A stretch of 14,576 nt of DNA from Christensenella sp. UBA1214 (lineage in GTDB: Bacteria > Bacillota > Clostridia > Christensenellales > CAG-138), in contig DBXK01000033.1 of the NCBI GenBank assembly GCA_002309375.1, positions 1 to 14,576 on the forward strand, written 5' to 3'. How positions within the stretch are numbered: position 1 is the stretch's first letter; each line of letters begins with the position of its first letter. The notes below the pieces were generated by a model that made no database searches, was not told the origin of the DNA, and was given only the letters and a program-made list of their open reading frames with translations. Of the stretch, positions 6,570-14,142 are shown piece by piece. The position numbers and the translations under genes were made by a program.

Positions 6570-7271
6570 ATGCGCCTGCAAAAATATCTGGCGGATGCGG
6601 GGATCGCCTCCCGCAGAAAATGCGAAGAACTGATCGCTGCCGGCCGCGTTGCGGTGAACGGCAGCGTTGCCATGCTCGGCTGCACCGTCGAGCCAGGGGA
6701 TGAAGTCCTGCTCGACGGCAAGCCTGTCTCCGCTCAGGCGGAGAAGGTCGTCATCGCCTTCAACAAGCCGAAAAACGTGATCTGCACCGGCGCGGAGGAC
6801 GAGGACCGCGTCAAGGTCACCGATTATTTCACCTCCCTGCCCTACCGGCTCTATACCGTCGGCCGCCTCGATTACGACAGCGAGGGGCTGATCCTCGTCA
6901 CGAACGACGGCGAAACGGCGAACCGGCTCATGCACCCGCGCTACGGAACGAGCAAGACCTACCGCGTGCTCTGCACGGGCTGGCTGACGCCGGAGGACAA
7001 GCGGCGCCTCCGCAGCGGGATCGAGCTTGAGGACGGGCTGACCTCCCCGGCGGAGCTGCGCATCCTTCGCGAAAGGCAGGACGGCAAAACGGACCTTCTG
7101 CTCACGATCCATGAGGGCAAGAACCGCCAGGTGCGCCGCATGCTCGCGGCGACGGGGCATGATACGCTCCGCCTGCAAAGGACGGCGATCGGCAAGCTCG
7201 AGCTCGGAAAGCTAAAGCCCGGAGAATGGCGCTTTCTGTCGGAAGAGGAGCTGGAGCTGCTGCTCAAATAA
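6570..7271 (+). CDS. rluB: rRNA pseudouridine synthase, RsuA/RluB family
   Basis: Converts a specific uridine of ribosomal RNA to pseudouridine. The 233-aa protein starts with an S4 RNA-binding domain (MRLQKYLADAGIASRRKCEELI..GRVAVNG, 1-31). The catalytic motif is GRLDYDSEGLILVTNDG (98-114), with D101 as the expected catalytic aspartate. The family signature NRQVRRML is at 185-192. RluB (23S), RluE/F and RsuA (16S) are hard to separate by eye; Firmicutes usually have RluB here. GGAGG lies 5 nt before the ATG. It follows dacF by 45 nt on the same strand and is closed by the two-way terminator at 7290-7312. Confidence 0.92.
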   Translation: MRLQKYLADAGIASRRKCEELIAAGRVAVNGSVAMLGCTVEPGDEVLLDGKPVSAQAEKVVIAFNKPKNVICTGAEDEDRVKVTDYFTSLPYRLYTVGRLDYDSEGLILVTNDGETANRLMHPRYGTSKTYRVLCTGWLTPEDKRRLRSGIELEDGLTSPAELRILRERQDGKTDLLLTIHEGKNRQVRRMLAATGHDTLRLQRTAIGKLELGKLKPGEWRFLSEEELELLLK

Positions 7272-7289
7272 TGCTTATAACATAAAGAA

Positions 7290-7312
7290 AAAGCATCCCG
7301 ATGGGATGCTTT
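7290..7312. terminator. Two-way terminator between convergent rluB and lipoprotein genes
   Basis: AAAGCATCCC, a GAT loop and GGGATGCTTT form a perfect 10-bp stem. On the + strand TTTCTTGTTTTC runs from the end of the stem; on the minus strand the complement of AAAGAAAAA supplies a T-rich tail. It can serve both converging units. Confidence 0.88.
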
Positions 7313-7323
7313 CTTGTTTTCTT

Positions 7324-8010
7324 TTAATTGCCGTCTCCGCAGTATTCCGCCGCGTTGCGGTCGGCTTCCTCCCCGACGTTGAAGATCGGGCAGAAGCTTA
7401 ACGAATCAAGTCCGAGGTTTTCGTTCAGCCAGTCCGCGAACTCCTCATCATAGATCGCCTTTGAATTCAGCCTGAAGGTCAGTTGGCCTTCAGTATCGGA
7501 ACCGATGATCTCGATGCAGCCCTGGCCGCCGCCGACGGTGAAGAAAACGGTTGAATCCTCCTCATCCGGGAACTGACTGCCGAGGAAGAGGATGTATTCC
7601 CCGCCCTCGCGGACTTCGCAGTCATAGAGCTGATAAACGGTTATCTTCGCCGGCGCACTGCCCTTATAGACTTCACTGAGCTCGATCTCCGATTTCTGCG
7701 CAAGCTTTTTTGCAGAAGCCGGGCCTGCGGAAAGCACGCGCCCGCGCACGATCAGCAGCGACATATCCTCAAGCTCCGAAAAACAGAACGCATAATCGGA
7801 ATACAGGGCCGCGCCGAAGTCGAGTTCGCCGTCCCCGCCGATTATGTCCTCCGGGTTTATTACATTATCCGGAAGAGTATCATCGGAGGCTTCGTCCGCC
7901 TCGCGCTGCGGCGTCGGTTCATAGACGACATTCTGCCTCCCGGTGCAGGCGGAGAAAAGCAGCGCTGTGAGCGCTGCCGCAAGAACGGCTGCCAGGAATC
8001 CCTTTTTCAT
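7324..8010 (-). CDS. Predicted lipoprotein, function unknown
   Basis: The start at 8010 is chosen because GGAGG lies 6 nt upstream and because it gives a proper lipoprotein signal (MKKGFLAAVLAAALTALLFSAC). The frame opens further upstream at 8031 without such support. The lipobox is FSAC with C22 as the lipidated residue, so the 228-aa protein should be anchored on the outer face of the cell membrane. After an acidic linker, the folded part (about residues 75-215) is beta-rich and includes LIVRGRVLSAG, ELSEVYKGS, YILFLGSQF and FFTVGGGQGCIEI. This pattern recalls small secreted Bacillota domains with 'V.KG...YLLFL...GGQG' motifs, but I cannot name the family. It is last in an operon, 17 nt after the MATE gene, and ends at the two-way terminator. 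Confidence 0.85.
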   Translation of the reverse strand: MKKGFLAAVLAAALTALLFSACTGRQNVVYEPTPQREADEASDDTLPDNVINPEDIIGGDGELDFGAALYSDYAFCFSELEDMSLLIVRGRVLSAGPASAKKLAQKSEIELSEVYKGSAPAKITVYQLYDCEVREGGEYILFLGSQFPDEEDSTVFFTVGGGQGCIEIIGSDTEGQLTFRLNSKAIYDEEFADWLNENLGLDSLSFCPIFNVGEEADRNAAEYCGDGN

Positions 8011-8027
8011 ATTTCGCCTCCCCGGCG

Positions 8028-9362
8028 TCAATAGCCGTATTTCTTCCTTTTCGCGGCAAGGAAAGCGAACCCGACCGCGAGGGCCAGCACTTCCGCCGCG
8101 ACGATCGCGATCCAGATGCCGTCCAGCCCAAAGATCAGCGGGATCAAAAAGACCGTCCCGAGCTGGAAAACAAGCGTTCGCAGGAATGAGACCGCCGCGG
8201 ACACAGCGCCGTTGTTGAGCGCAGTGAAGAACGACGAGATGAAAATATTCATCCCAGCGATCAGGAACGAGAACGAGAAGATGCGGAAGGCGCCGACGGT
8301 CATATCATAGAGCGCTTTATCGTAGCTGACGAAGATCCCGGCGAGCACCGGCGAAAGCAGCTCCGCAAGGACGGTCATCACAATGCCAGCCGAAAGCAGG
8401 ATCACTGTGCTCTTTTTGAGCATGTTCTTCAGCTCGGCGCGGTTCTTTGCGCCGTAATTGAAGCCGATGATCGGCGCCGATCCGACCGAATAGCCGATGA
8501 ACATTGCGATGAAAATAAAGTTGACGTACATCAGCACGCCGTACGCCGCAACGCCATTCTCTCCGGCGAAGCGCATCAGCTGCCAGTTATAAGCCATGCC
8601 GACGATCGAGCTCGAGATCGAGGACAGCAGCTCCGAAGCGCCGTTCGCGCAGGCCTTGAAGATCACCTTCCATTTGATCCAGGTGCGGACGAACCAAAGC
8701 TGCGTGCGGCCTTTTTTCATAAAATAGACCAACGGGATCGCCGCGCCTACGCACTGCGCAAGCCCCGTTGCGACCGCCGCACCGACAACGCCCCATTTGA
8801 AAACGGCGATGAACAGCGCGTCGAGCGCCATATTCGTCAGCCCCGCCGCGACCGTCGCAACAAGCCCGAGGTTCGGCTTTTCCGCCGCGATGCAGAAGCT
8901 GTGGAAGAGCGTCTGGAGCATGAACGAGGGCGTGAAGGCGATCATGATCCGCCCATAGGTCACGCAGTCGTCCATCATCTCCGGTGTGGCCTTGAAGAGA
9001 ATAGCGACGGGCCGCATGACAGCGACGCCGACGACCGTGATCACCGCGCCGAGCAGCAGATCGAACAGCACCATCATCGTGAAATGCTTCCGCGCGAGCT
9101 CGTTTTCACCTTCGCCGAGGTTTTTCGAAACGAGCGCCGTGCCGCCCGTGCCTACCATGAAGCCGATGCCGCCGGTCAGCATCACGAAGGGCATGACGAG
9201 GTTGATCGCCGCGAATGGCGTCTTTCCGATGAAGTTGGAAACGAAAAGCCCGTCCACAACGCCGTAGATCGACGTGAAGACCATCATCACGATCGGCGAG
9301 AGCGTGAAGCGAAGCAGGCGCTTATATGTGAAATGATCGGAAAGTTTGATGCTGTCTTTCAT
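8028..9362 (-). CDS. MATE family multidrug exporter
   Basis: A cation-coupled efflux pump of the MATE family; the substrate cannot be told from sequence. The 444-aa protein has about 12 hydrophobic segments in two similar halves. The first half starts LLRFTLSPIVMMVFTSIYGVVDGLFVSNFIG and contains GTGGTALVSKNLGEGE, the typical MATE loop after helix 2. The second half contains the equivalent SVGSAPIIGFNYGAKN. The overall form is closest to MepA/NorM-like MATE proteins of Clostridia. It begins 7 nt after the hydrolase stop with a weak ribosome binding site (GAG), so translation is probably coupled to the gene before it. Confidence 0.93.
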   Translation of the reverse strand: MKDSIKLSDHFTYKRLLRFTLSPIVMMVFTSIYGVVDGLFVSNFIGKTPFAAINLVMPFVMLTGGIGFMVGTGGTALVSKNLGEGENELARKHFTMMVLFDLLLGAVITVVGVAVMRPVAILFKATPEMMDDCVTYGRIMIAFTPSFMLQTLFHSFCIAAEKPNLGLVATVAAGLTNMALDALFIAVFKWGVVGAAVATGLAQCVGAAIPLVYFMKKGRTQLWFVRTWIKWKVIFKACANGASELLSSISSSIVGMAYNWQLMRFAGENGVAAYGVLMYVNFIFIAMFIGYSVGSAPIIGFNYGAKNRAELKNMLKKSTVILLSAGIVMTVLAELLSPVLAGIFVSYDKALYDMTVGAFRIFSFSFLIAGMNIFISSFFTALNNGAVSAAVSFLRTLVFQLGTVFLIPLIFGLDGIWIAIVAAEVLALAVGFAFLAAKRKKYGY

Positions 9363-9369
9363 TCTTTAC

Positions 9370-10314
9370 TCATTTATGAATGGGCAGATACTTCCCGAAG
9401 AAATCGGAAAGCTCCTTCGTATAAGCCTCCGGGTTGAAGATATAGCTGTGCAGATGGGTCGCGTTTTCAAAGGTCACGAGGCGTTTTTCGCCCGCCGCTG
9501 CTTTATACATCTCGCGGCTCATATCGCAGGGCACGAAAGCATCCTTTTCACCGTGTATGAACAGGAGCGGCCGCGTGTTTTTCTTTACGGCGTCGACCGC
9601 GCCCTTGGGGGTGATGCGGATCCCGCCGAAGAGGAAAGCGCCGAGCCAGACGAGCGGATAAAGGAACGGCAGCTTCAGTTCGCGCATGATCTTGATCACT
9701 ATCGCTTTCGAGGAAGTGAAACCGCAGTCCGCAGCGATGCACTTAACGCTTTCGGGAAGATCGAGTTCGGAGGAAGCGAGCACCGTCGCCGCGCCCATTG
9801 AAGCACCGAACAGAGCAAGATCCCGCTCAGGGCCGAATTTTTCCGCCGCGAACCTCGCCCAATCGAGGCAATCGAACCTTTCACGCAGGCTGAGAGCGAT
9901 CGTTCGGCCTTCGCTTTCCGAATGCGACCTCTGGCTGACGAGTAGGATGTTATAACCGAGTGAGCGGACCGCCTGGAAGATGCCGCGGAAATCCGCGGGA
10001 CCGTCGCCCTTGTAGCCGTGGATCATTATGACGACCGGCGCGCTTTCCGAGAAGCTGTAATAGCGGCCGGCAAGCTTCAGCCCGTCGCGCGAAGTGATGC
10101 CGACGCTTTCATACGGAAGATCGAGGATCTCGCGGATCCAGCCTTCCGTGAGGACAAGATCCGGATCGGCCATATGCTTTTCATGGTCCTTCGTCGGCAT
10201 ATCCCAGGGGATCAGGCGGCGCTTCGGCTTTGAATAGAGCGTTATGAAATACAGCACCGCTGCGATGACGATCAGCAGCGCTGCGATCCCGATCAGGATA
10301 TAAAAAACAACCAT
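9370..10314 (-). CDS. Membrane-anchored alpha/beta hydrolase
   Basis: A serine hydrolase of the alpha/beta fold; the substrate is unknown. Counting from the TTG at 10320 (316 aa), residues 5-28 form one membrane anchor with little signal for cleavage. The fold motifs are the oxyanion-side IMIHGYKGD (98-106), the nucleophile elbow GASMG (172-176, S174), an acid at D260 in HGEKDAFVP, and the catalytic histidine at H289 or H291 in ATHLHSY. I set the start at ATG 10314 because AAAGGGG lies 9 nt upstream, against only 3 nt for the TTG. First gene of a three-gene operon with a MATE pump and a lipoprotein. Resembles YqkD/BAAT-type hydrolases of Firmicutes. Confidence 0.9.
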   Translation of the reverse strand: MVVFYILIGIAALLIVIAAVLYFITLYSKPKRRLIPWDMPTKDHEKHMADPDLVLTEGWIREILDLPYESVGITSRDGLKLAGRYYSFSESAPVVIMIHGYKGDGPADFRGIFQAVRSLGYNILLVSQRSHSESEGRTIALSLRERFDCLDWARFAAEKFGPERDLALFGASMGAATVLASSELDLPESVKCIAADCGFTSSKAIVIKIMRELKLPFLYPLVWLGAFLFGGIRITPKGAVDAVKKNTRPLLFIHGEKDAFVPCDMSREMYKAAAGEKRLVTFENATHLHSYIFNPEAYTKELSDFFGKYLPIHK

Positions 10315-10343
10315 GCTCAAACGCCCCTTTCACTTTTGTTCAA

Positions 10344-10372
10344 AGTATAGCACGAAAAGCTGCGATATGCAA
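10344..10372 (-). promoter_or_regulatory. Sigma-A promoter of the hydrolase-MATE-lipoprotein operon
   Basis: On the minus strand, TTGCAT (10372-10367), a 17-nt spacer and TATACT (10349-10344). The expected start site near 10337 leaves a short leader of about 23 nt before the ATG at 10314. Confidence 0.75.
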
Positions 10373-10425
10373 ATCTTCTCCCGCATCATATCGATACTTC
10401 GGCGGCAGTCTTCAAAGCAGAAAAC

Positions 10426-10451
10426 GGACCCGTTCCTTTCGGAGCAGGTCC
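10426..10451 (-). terminator. Terminator after the DUF4282-like gene
   Basis: On the minus strand GGACCTG-C-TCC, a GAAA loop and GGA-A-CGGGTCC form a stem with one C-A mismatch and a wobble, followed by GTTTTCTGCTTT. A smaller hairpin (CCCGGCCTTTACCGGG) lies between it and the stop codon. Confidence 0.7.
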
Positions 10452-10496
10452 TGATTTTCTTTGTTGTTTCCCCGGTAAAGGCCGGGAAAAAATCGT

Positions 10497-11024
10497 TTAT
10501 CTGCCGGCGTTCGGAGTTCCGCAGTTCGGGCAGTTGGCTTCGTCTGCGCTGTACGCAGTGCCGCAGTTCATGCAGTAAACGGTTGCGGTCGGCGCTTCGG
10601 GTGCGGGTGTGTTGTCGAAATTGGGATTGGTGATCGGAGCGCCTTTCTTGTTCTTCAGCGCGCCGAGGATATTGCTTGTATCCCTGTTGATCTCGGTAAG
10701 ATTGGTGACCATGATGATGAACATCATCAGCATCTCATACATGACACGCAGGACAATCGGTCCGACAAACATCATCAGCAGGCCGTAAGGAGCGGCAGAG
10801 GAGAAGAGCGTGAAGAAGCCGAGGAAGAAAACAAAGCAAGTCGAGAAGATGTATAAGAACTTGAAGATTTTGTCGACGAAGAGGGTCTTGAAGTTCACGA
10901 ACTCATGCATCCATTGTTTGAACCCACCGGCATGCTTCCATTTCTTGGAAAGGAAGAAAATGCAGGCCAACACAGATGCTGCAAGACTGAAGATAATGGC
11001 AAGAATAGTTAATACAGGGCTCAT
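10497..11024 (-). CDS. DUF4282-like membrane protein with C-terminal zinc ribbon
   Basis: The function is unknown. The start at 11024 has AAAGGAG 6 nt upstream; the frame's extra 27 upstream codons look non-coding and run into the promoter. The 175-aa protein has a first membrane segment at about 4-26. A block from about 44 to 112 (NFKTLFVDKIFKFLYIFST..., GPIVLRVMYEM...) contains two more membrane segments and matches the pattern I know for DUF4282, with its conserved GP-hydrophobic-hydrophobic-R-hydrophobic-x-x-E. A Pro/Ala/Asn linker leads to a zinc ribbon with C151, C154, C165 and C168 (CMNCG...CPNCG). It is a single-gene unit with its own consensus promoter, just after the ribosomal operon terminator. 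Confidence 0.88.
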   Translation of the reverse strand: MSPVLTILAIIFSLAASVLACIFFLSKKWKHAGGFKQWMHEFVNFKTLFVDKIFKFLYIFSTCFVFFLGFFTLFSSAAPYGLLMMFVGPIVLRVMYEMLMMFIIMVTNLTEINRDTSNILGALKNKKGAPITNPNFDNTPAPEAPTATVYCMNCGTAYSADEANCPNCGTPNAGR

Positions 11025-11042
11025 ATGATTCTCCTTTCTGTT

Positions 11043-11054
11043 TCCCGATCGGGA
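11043..11054. promoter_or_regulatory. Perfect palindrome at the start site, possible operator
   Basis: TCCCGATCGGGA is a perfect 12-bp palindrome. It lies immediately downstream of the -10 box, at about +1 to +12 of the promoter at 11062-11090, where a bound repressor would block initiation. No regulator gene is next to it, so the protein that might bind is unknown. Confidence 0.5.
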
Positions 11055-11061
11055 TAATATA

Positions 11062-11090
11062 ATTATACAGTTTTTATGCCGTTCTGTCAA
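11062..11090 (-). promoter_or_regulatory. Perfect-consensus sigma-A promoter of the DUF4282-like gene
   Basis: On the minus strand, TTGACA (11090-11085), a 17-nt spacer and TATAAT (11067-11062). Both boxes and the spacing are exact consensus, so basal transcription should be strong unless it is repressed. Confidence 0.9.
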
Positions 11091-11105
11091 CAGTAAATAT
11101 ATCAA

Positions 11106-11135
11106 AAACGCAGGCTCCCGAAGGAACCTGCGTTT
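11106..11135 (-). terminator. Terminator of the alpha (ribosomal protein/rpoA) operon
   Basis: On the minus strand AAACGCAGGTTCC, a TTCG tetraloop and GGAGCCTGCGTTT make a 13-bp stem with one wobble, ending in TTTTTG. It begins 27 nt after the rplQ stop. Confidence 0.92.
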
Positions 11136-11161
11136 GATCGCGGTATGCGCTTTTGCCGAAA

Positions 11162-11653
11162 TTACTTCAGCTCGAGCATGCAGACTTCTGCGCCGTCGCC
11201 GCGGCGGGGTCCGAGCTTGAAGATGCGGACATAACCGCCGTTCATGCCGTCATACTTCGGAGCGAGCTCACGGAAGAGCTTCTCAACGACGGGATGCGGA
11301 GTCTCCTTGACGCGGGCACGGAAATCCTTCGCGCTCTCCTTGGGCTCACGGGTGAGGGGGAGATCGTAAAGGTACGCCATGATCTGCCTGCGGGCATGGA
11401 GCTTCGAGGGCTTATCGACGACCTTGTCGACTTCAACGCTCTGCTTCTTGTCGTTGATGACGGTCTTCGTAACGGTTTCGGAATTCTTATATTCAGACAC
11501 TGCCAGGGTGATGAGCTTCTCGGCAATGGGACGGACTTCCTTGGCGCGGGCTTCGGTGGTTACGAGCTTGCCGTTCCAAAGGAATGCGGTCACCATATTG
11601 CGAAGCATGGCGTCACGCTGATCGGTGGCTTTGTTAAGCTTACGGTTAGGCAT
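11162..11653 (-). CDS. rplQ: 50S ribosomal protein L17
   Basis: A component of the large ribosomal subunit near the exit tunnel. The 163-aa protein begins MPNRKLNKATDQRDAMLRNMVTAFL and ends GYVRIFKLGPRRGDGAEVCMLELK, both typical of L17. It is longer than E. coli L17 (127 aa) because of extra residues in the middle (about 55-100, with VINDKKQSVEVDKVVDKPSK), an insertion seen in many Clostridia. AGGAGG precedes the ATG. Last gene of the operon, 47 nt after rpoA. Confidence 0.98.
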   Translation of the reverse strand: MPNRKLNKATDQRDAMLRNMVTAFLWNGKLVTTEARAKEVRPIAEKLITLAVSEYKNSETVTKTVINDKKQSVEVDKVVDKPSKLHARRQIMAYLYDLPLTREPKESAKDFRARVKETPHPVVEKLFRELAPKYDGMNGGYVRIFKLGPRRGDGAEVCMLELK

Positions 11654-11700
11654 TAATCTTTCCTCCTAATTATGTGTCGCTGATACTATCAGATAGCGAG

Positions 11701-12642
11701 TTACTCATCGTTCGAACGCAGAGAGAGACCAAGAACGGCCAGCTTCTGCTGGACTTCCTCGAGGGACTTGCGGCCGAGGTTGCGGACCTTCATCATCTCT
11801 TCCTCATCGCGCTCAACCAGCTCGGCGATCGTGTTGATGCCGGCACGCTTGAGGCAGTTGTAGGAACGGACGGAGAGATCCAGCTCTTCAATGACCATAT
11901 CGAGGATCTTGTCCTTGCCGTCGCCATCGTTCTCGCCGCTCATCTCGACAGTCTGCACGCCGTCCGTGAGGTTGGAGAACAGAGCGAGATGCTCGTACAT
12001 GATCTTCGCGGCGATGCCGACCGCCTCTTCGGGGCGGATGGTGCCGCTGGTCCAGACTTCGAGGGTGAGCTTATCGTAGTCGGTGGTCTGACCGACGCGG
12101 GTGTCCTCAACGCGGAAGTTGACCTTCGTGATCGGCGTGAAAATGGAATCAATGGCGATTATGCCGATGGGCATATTCGGCTTCTTGTTCTTGTCGGCCG
12201 AAACATAGCCCTTACCCTTTTCAAGGGTGATCTCCATGTTCAGCTCGGCGCCCTCTGCGAGGGTTGCGATGTGCAGATCGGGGTTGACAATCTCTACATC
12301 AGCGTCGTGGATAATATCGGCAGCGGTAACTTCGCATTCGCCTTTCGCGTGGACCGCCACGGTGACGATCTCATCGCTGTGCAGTTTGATACGGAGTTCC
12401 TTCAGGTTAAGGATGATCTCTGTCACATCCTCCTTGACGCCGGGAACGGTCGAAAACTCGTGCAGCACGCCGTCGATCTTTACGGAAGACGCTGCGGCGC
12501 CGGGCATGGAGCTCAGCAGGACGCGGCGGAGGCAGTTGCCGAGGGTCGTTCCGAAGCCCCTCTCAAGAGGCTCAACGACGAACATGCCGTAATTATCGCT
12601 CAGTTCTTTGCACTCGATTTTCGGTCTTTCAATTTCTAACAT
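11701..12642 (-). CDS. rpoA: RNA polymerase alpha subunit
   Basis: The alpha dimer nucleates RNA polymerase assembly, and its C-terminal domain contacts UP elements and activators. The start at ATG 12642 (313 aa) has GAGGGG 8 nt upstream; a TTG directly before it is not needed. The N-terminal domain shows FVVEPLERGFGTTLGNCLRRVLLSSMPGAA, the conserved dimerisation region. The C-terminal domain starts near residue 246 (ILDMVIEELDLSVRSYNCLKRAGINTI) and contains VRNLGRKSLEEVQQKL. It follows rpsD by 56 nt. Confidence 0.99.
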   Translation of the reverse strand: MLEIERPKIECKELSDNYGMFVVEPLERGFGTTLGNCLRRVLLSSMPGAAASSVKIDGVLHEFSTVPGVKEDVTEIILNLKELRIKLHSDEIVTVAVHAKGECEVTAADIIHDADVEIVNPDLHIATLAEGAELNMEITLEKGKGYVSADKNKKPNMPIGIIAIDSIFTPITKVNFRVEDTRVGQTTDYDKLTLEVWTSGTIRPEEAVGIAAKIMYEHLALFSNLTDGVQTVEMSGENDGDGKDKILDMVIEELDLSVRSYNCLKRAGINTIAELVERDEEEMMKVRNLGRKSLEEVQQKLAVLGLSLRSNDE

Positions 12643-12698
12643 CAAACTATCCCCTCTCTTAATATTATTGTTCCGGTAGATCAGGGTAGACGCAATGA

Positions 12699-13334
12699 TT
12701 ATCTCGAGTAGAACTCAACAATGAGGTGCTCCTCAATGGTGAGGTCGATATCATCACGCTGCGGCATTGCTGCCACGGTACCGCTGAGGTTCGCTGCGTC
12801 AAGCTCCAGCCACTTGGGGATGGGCTTATCCGCGCCCTGCTCGCGAAGAGCTTTGAAATACTCAATATCGAAGCTGCCTGTGCGAACGCTGATCTTCTGA
12901 CCGGGCTTCACAAGGTAGGAGGGAATATCGACCTTCTTGCCGTCGACGAGGATATGACCGTGGGTGATCCACTGGCGGGCCTGTGCACGGCTTGCGCCGA
13001 GGCAGAGACGATAGACGACGTTGTCAAGACGGCGCTCGAGCAGGACCAGCATGTGTTCACCGGTCAGACCGCCGCGCATCTCGGTCGCCATGACATAATA
13101 TTTATGGAACTGGGATTCGGAAACGCCGTAAGCCCTGCGGCATTTCTGCTTCTCGCGAAGCTGAGTGCCGTATTCGGACATCTTGCGAGCCCTTGCCTGG
13201 CCGTGCTGTCCCGGAGGGGTGTGGCGCTTCATGATCGCGCACTTCGCCTCATTGTAGCAACGGTCGCCCTTAAGAAACAGTTTCGTGCCTTCACGACGGC
13301 ACTGCCTGCAAACGGAATCTGTATATCTAGCCAT
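12699..13334 (-). CDS. rpsD: 30S ribosomal protein S4
   Basis: A primary 16S rRNA-binding protein and, in both E. coli and B. subtilis, the repressor of its own synthesis. The 211-aa protein has the zinc-binding form of the N-terminus (C9, C12, C26, C32 in VCRQC...RCYNEAKC). The S4 RNA-binding domain is at about 96-160 (RRLDNVVYRLCLGASRAQARQWITHGHILVDGKKVDIPSYLVKPGQ). AAGGAG precedes the ATG at longer spacing. Its place inside the alpha operon, as in E. coli, makes it the obvious candidate regulator of any leader element upstream of rpsM. Confidence 0.98.
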   Translation of the reverse strand: MARYTDSVCRQCRREGTKLFLKGDRCYNEAKCAIMKRHTPPGQHGQARARKMSEYGTQLREKQKCRRAYGVSESQFHKYYVMATEMRGGLTGEHMLVLLERRLDNVVYRLCLGASRAQARQWITHGHILVDGKKVDIPSYLVKPGQKISVRTGSFDIEYFKALREQGADKPIPKWLELDAANLSGTVAAMPQRDDIDLTIEEHLIVEFYSR

Positions 13335-13349
13335 AATCGTTTGCTCTCC

Positions 13350-13757
13350 TTATACTCTTCTGCGCTTGGGAGGACGGCAGCCATTATGCGGAATGGGGGT
13401 GACGTCCTTGATCATGTTGACTTCGAGACCCGCTGCCTGGAGCGCACGGATCGCAGACTCACGGCCTGCGCCGGGGCCCTTGACATAGACCTCAACGTAG
13501 TGCATACCATGCTCCATGGAAGCCTTCGCTGCGGTCTCCGCCGCGATCTGAGCGGCGAAGGGGGTGCTCTTCCTGGAACCGCGGAAGCCGAGGCCGCCTG
13601 CGGACGCCCAGGAGATCGCGTTGCCGTTCATATCGGTAACGGTAACGAGGGTGTTGTTGAAGGAAGAACGAATGTGGACCTGGCCGCGTTCGATGTTCTT
13701 GCGCTCACGGCGCTTGCGGGTCGCAAGCTTTTTAGTAGTCTTTGTTGACTTTGCCAT
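13350..13757 (-). CDS. rpsK: 30S ribosomal protein S11
   Basis: A small-subunit platform protein. The 135-aa sequence has IRSSFNNTLVTVTDMNGNAISWASAG and ends with the conserved DVTPIPHNGCRPPKRRRV, a clear S11. GGGAGG lies 10 nt before the ATG. It sits 16 nt after rpsM and 15 nt before rpsD. Confidence 0.99.
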   Translation of the reverse strand: MAKSTKTTKKLATRKRRERKNIERGQVHIRSSFNNTLVTVTDMNGNAISWASAGGLGFRGSRKSTPFAAQIAAETAAKASMEHGMHYVEVYVKGPGAGRESAIRALQAAGLEVNMIKDVTPIPHNGCRPPKRRRV

Positions 13758-13773
13758 GTTTTACTGTCCTCCC

Positions 13774-14142
13774 TTATTTCTTTGCTTTACCGACGGAACG
13801 CTTCGGGCCCTTGCGGGTGCGAGCATTCTGCTTGGTGCTCTGACCGCGAACCGGCAGTCCCTTGCGGTGACGTACGCCGCGGTAGCAGCCGACTTCGATC
13901 AGTCTCTTGATGTTCATGGAGACTTCACGCCTGAGGTCGCCCTCTACCTTGCAGTTGTGGTCAATGTACTCTCTGAGTTTGTTGACATCCGTCTCGGAAA
14001 GGTCCTTGACCCTGATATCGGGGTCAACGCCGGTCGCTTCGAGGATGTTCTGAGCGGTTTTGCGGCCGATACCGTAGATATAGGTCAGGCCGATCTCAAC
14101 TCTTTTTTCCCTGGGCAGGTCTACGCCGCTAATACGCGCCAT
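13774..14142 (-). CDS. rpsM: 30S ribosomal protein S13
   Basis: A head protein of the small subunit that contacts tRNA and the large subunit. The 122-aa sequence begins MARISGVDLPREKRVEIGLTYIYGIGRKTAQNIL, includes GCYRGVRHRKGLPVRGQSTKQNARTRKGP and ends in a basic tail, a complete S13. GGAGGT lies 11 nt before the ATG, and that site is complementary to a loop of the upstream leader. First gene downstream of the structured interval at 14161-14513. Confidence 0.99.
   Translation of the reverse strand: MARISGVDLPREKRVEIGLTYIYGIGRKTAQNILEATGVDPDIRVKDLSETDVNKLREYIDHNCKVEGDLRREVSMNIKRLIEVGCYRGVRHRKGLPVRGQSTKQNARTRKGPKRSVGKAKK

Noticed and set aside
5994..7178. Minus-strand open frame of 394 codons opposite dacF and rluB
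   Set aside because: It spans two well-supported + strand genes and the gap between them, with no motif of its own.
12726..13748. + strand open frame of 340 codons opposite rpsD and rpsK
   Set aside because: It runs across two ribosomal protein genes and is explained as antisense shadow.
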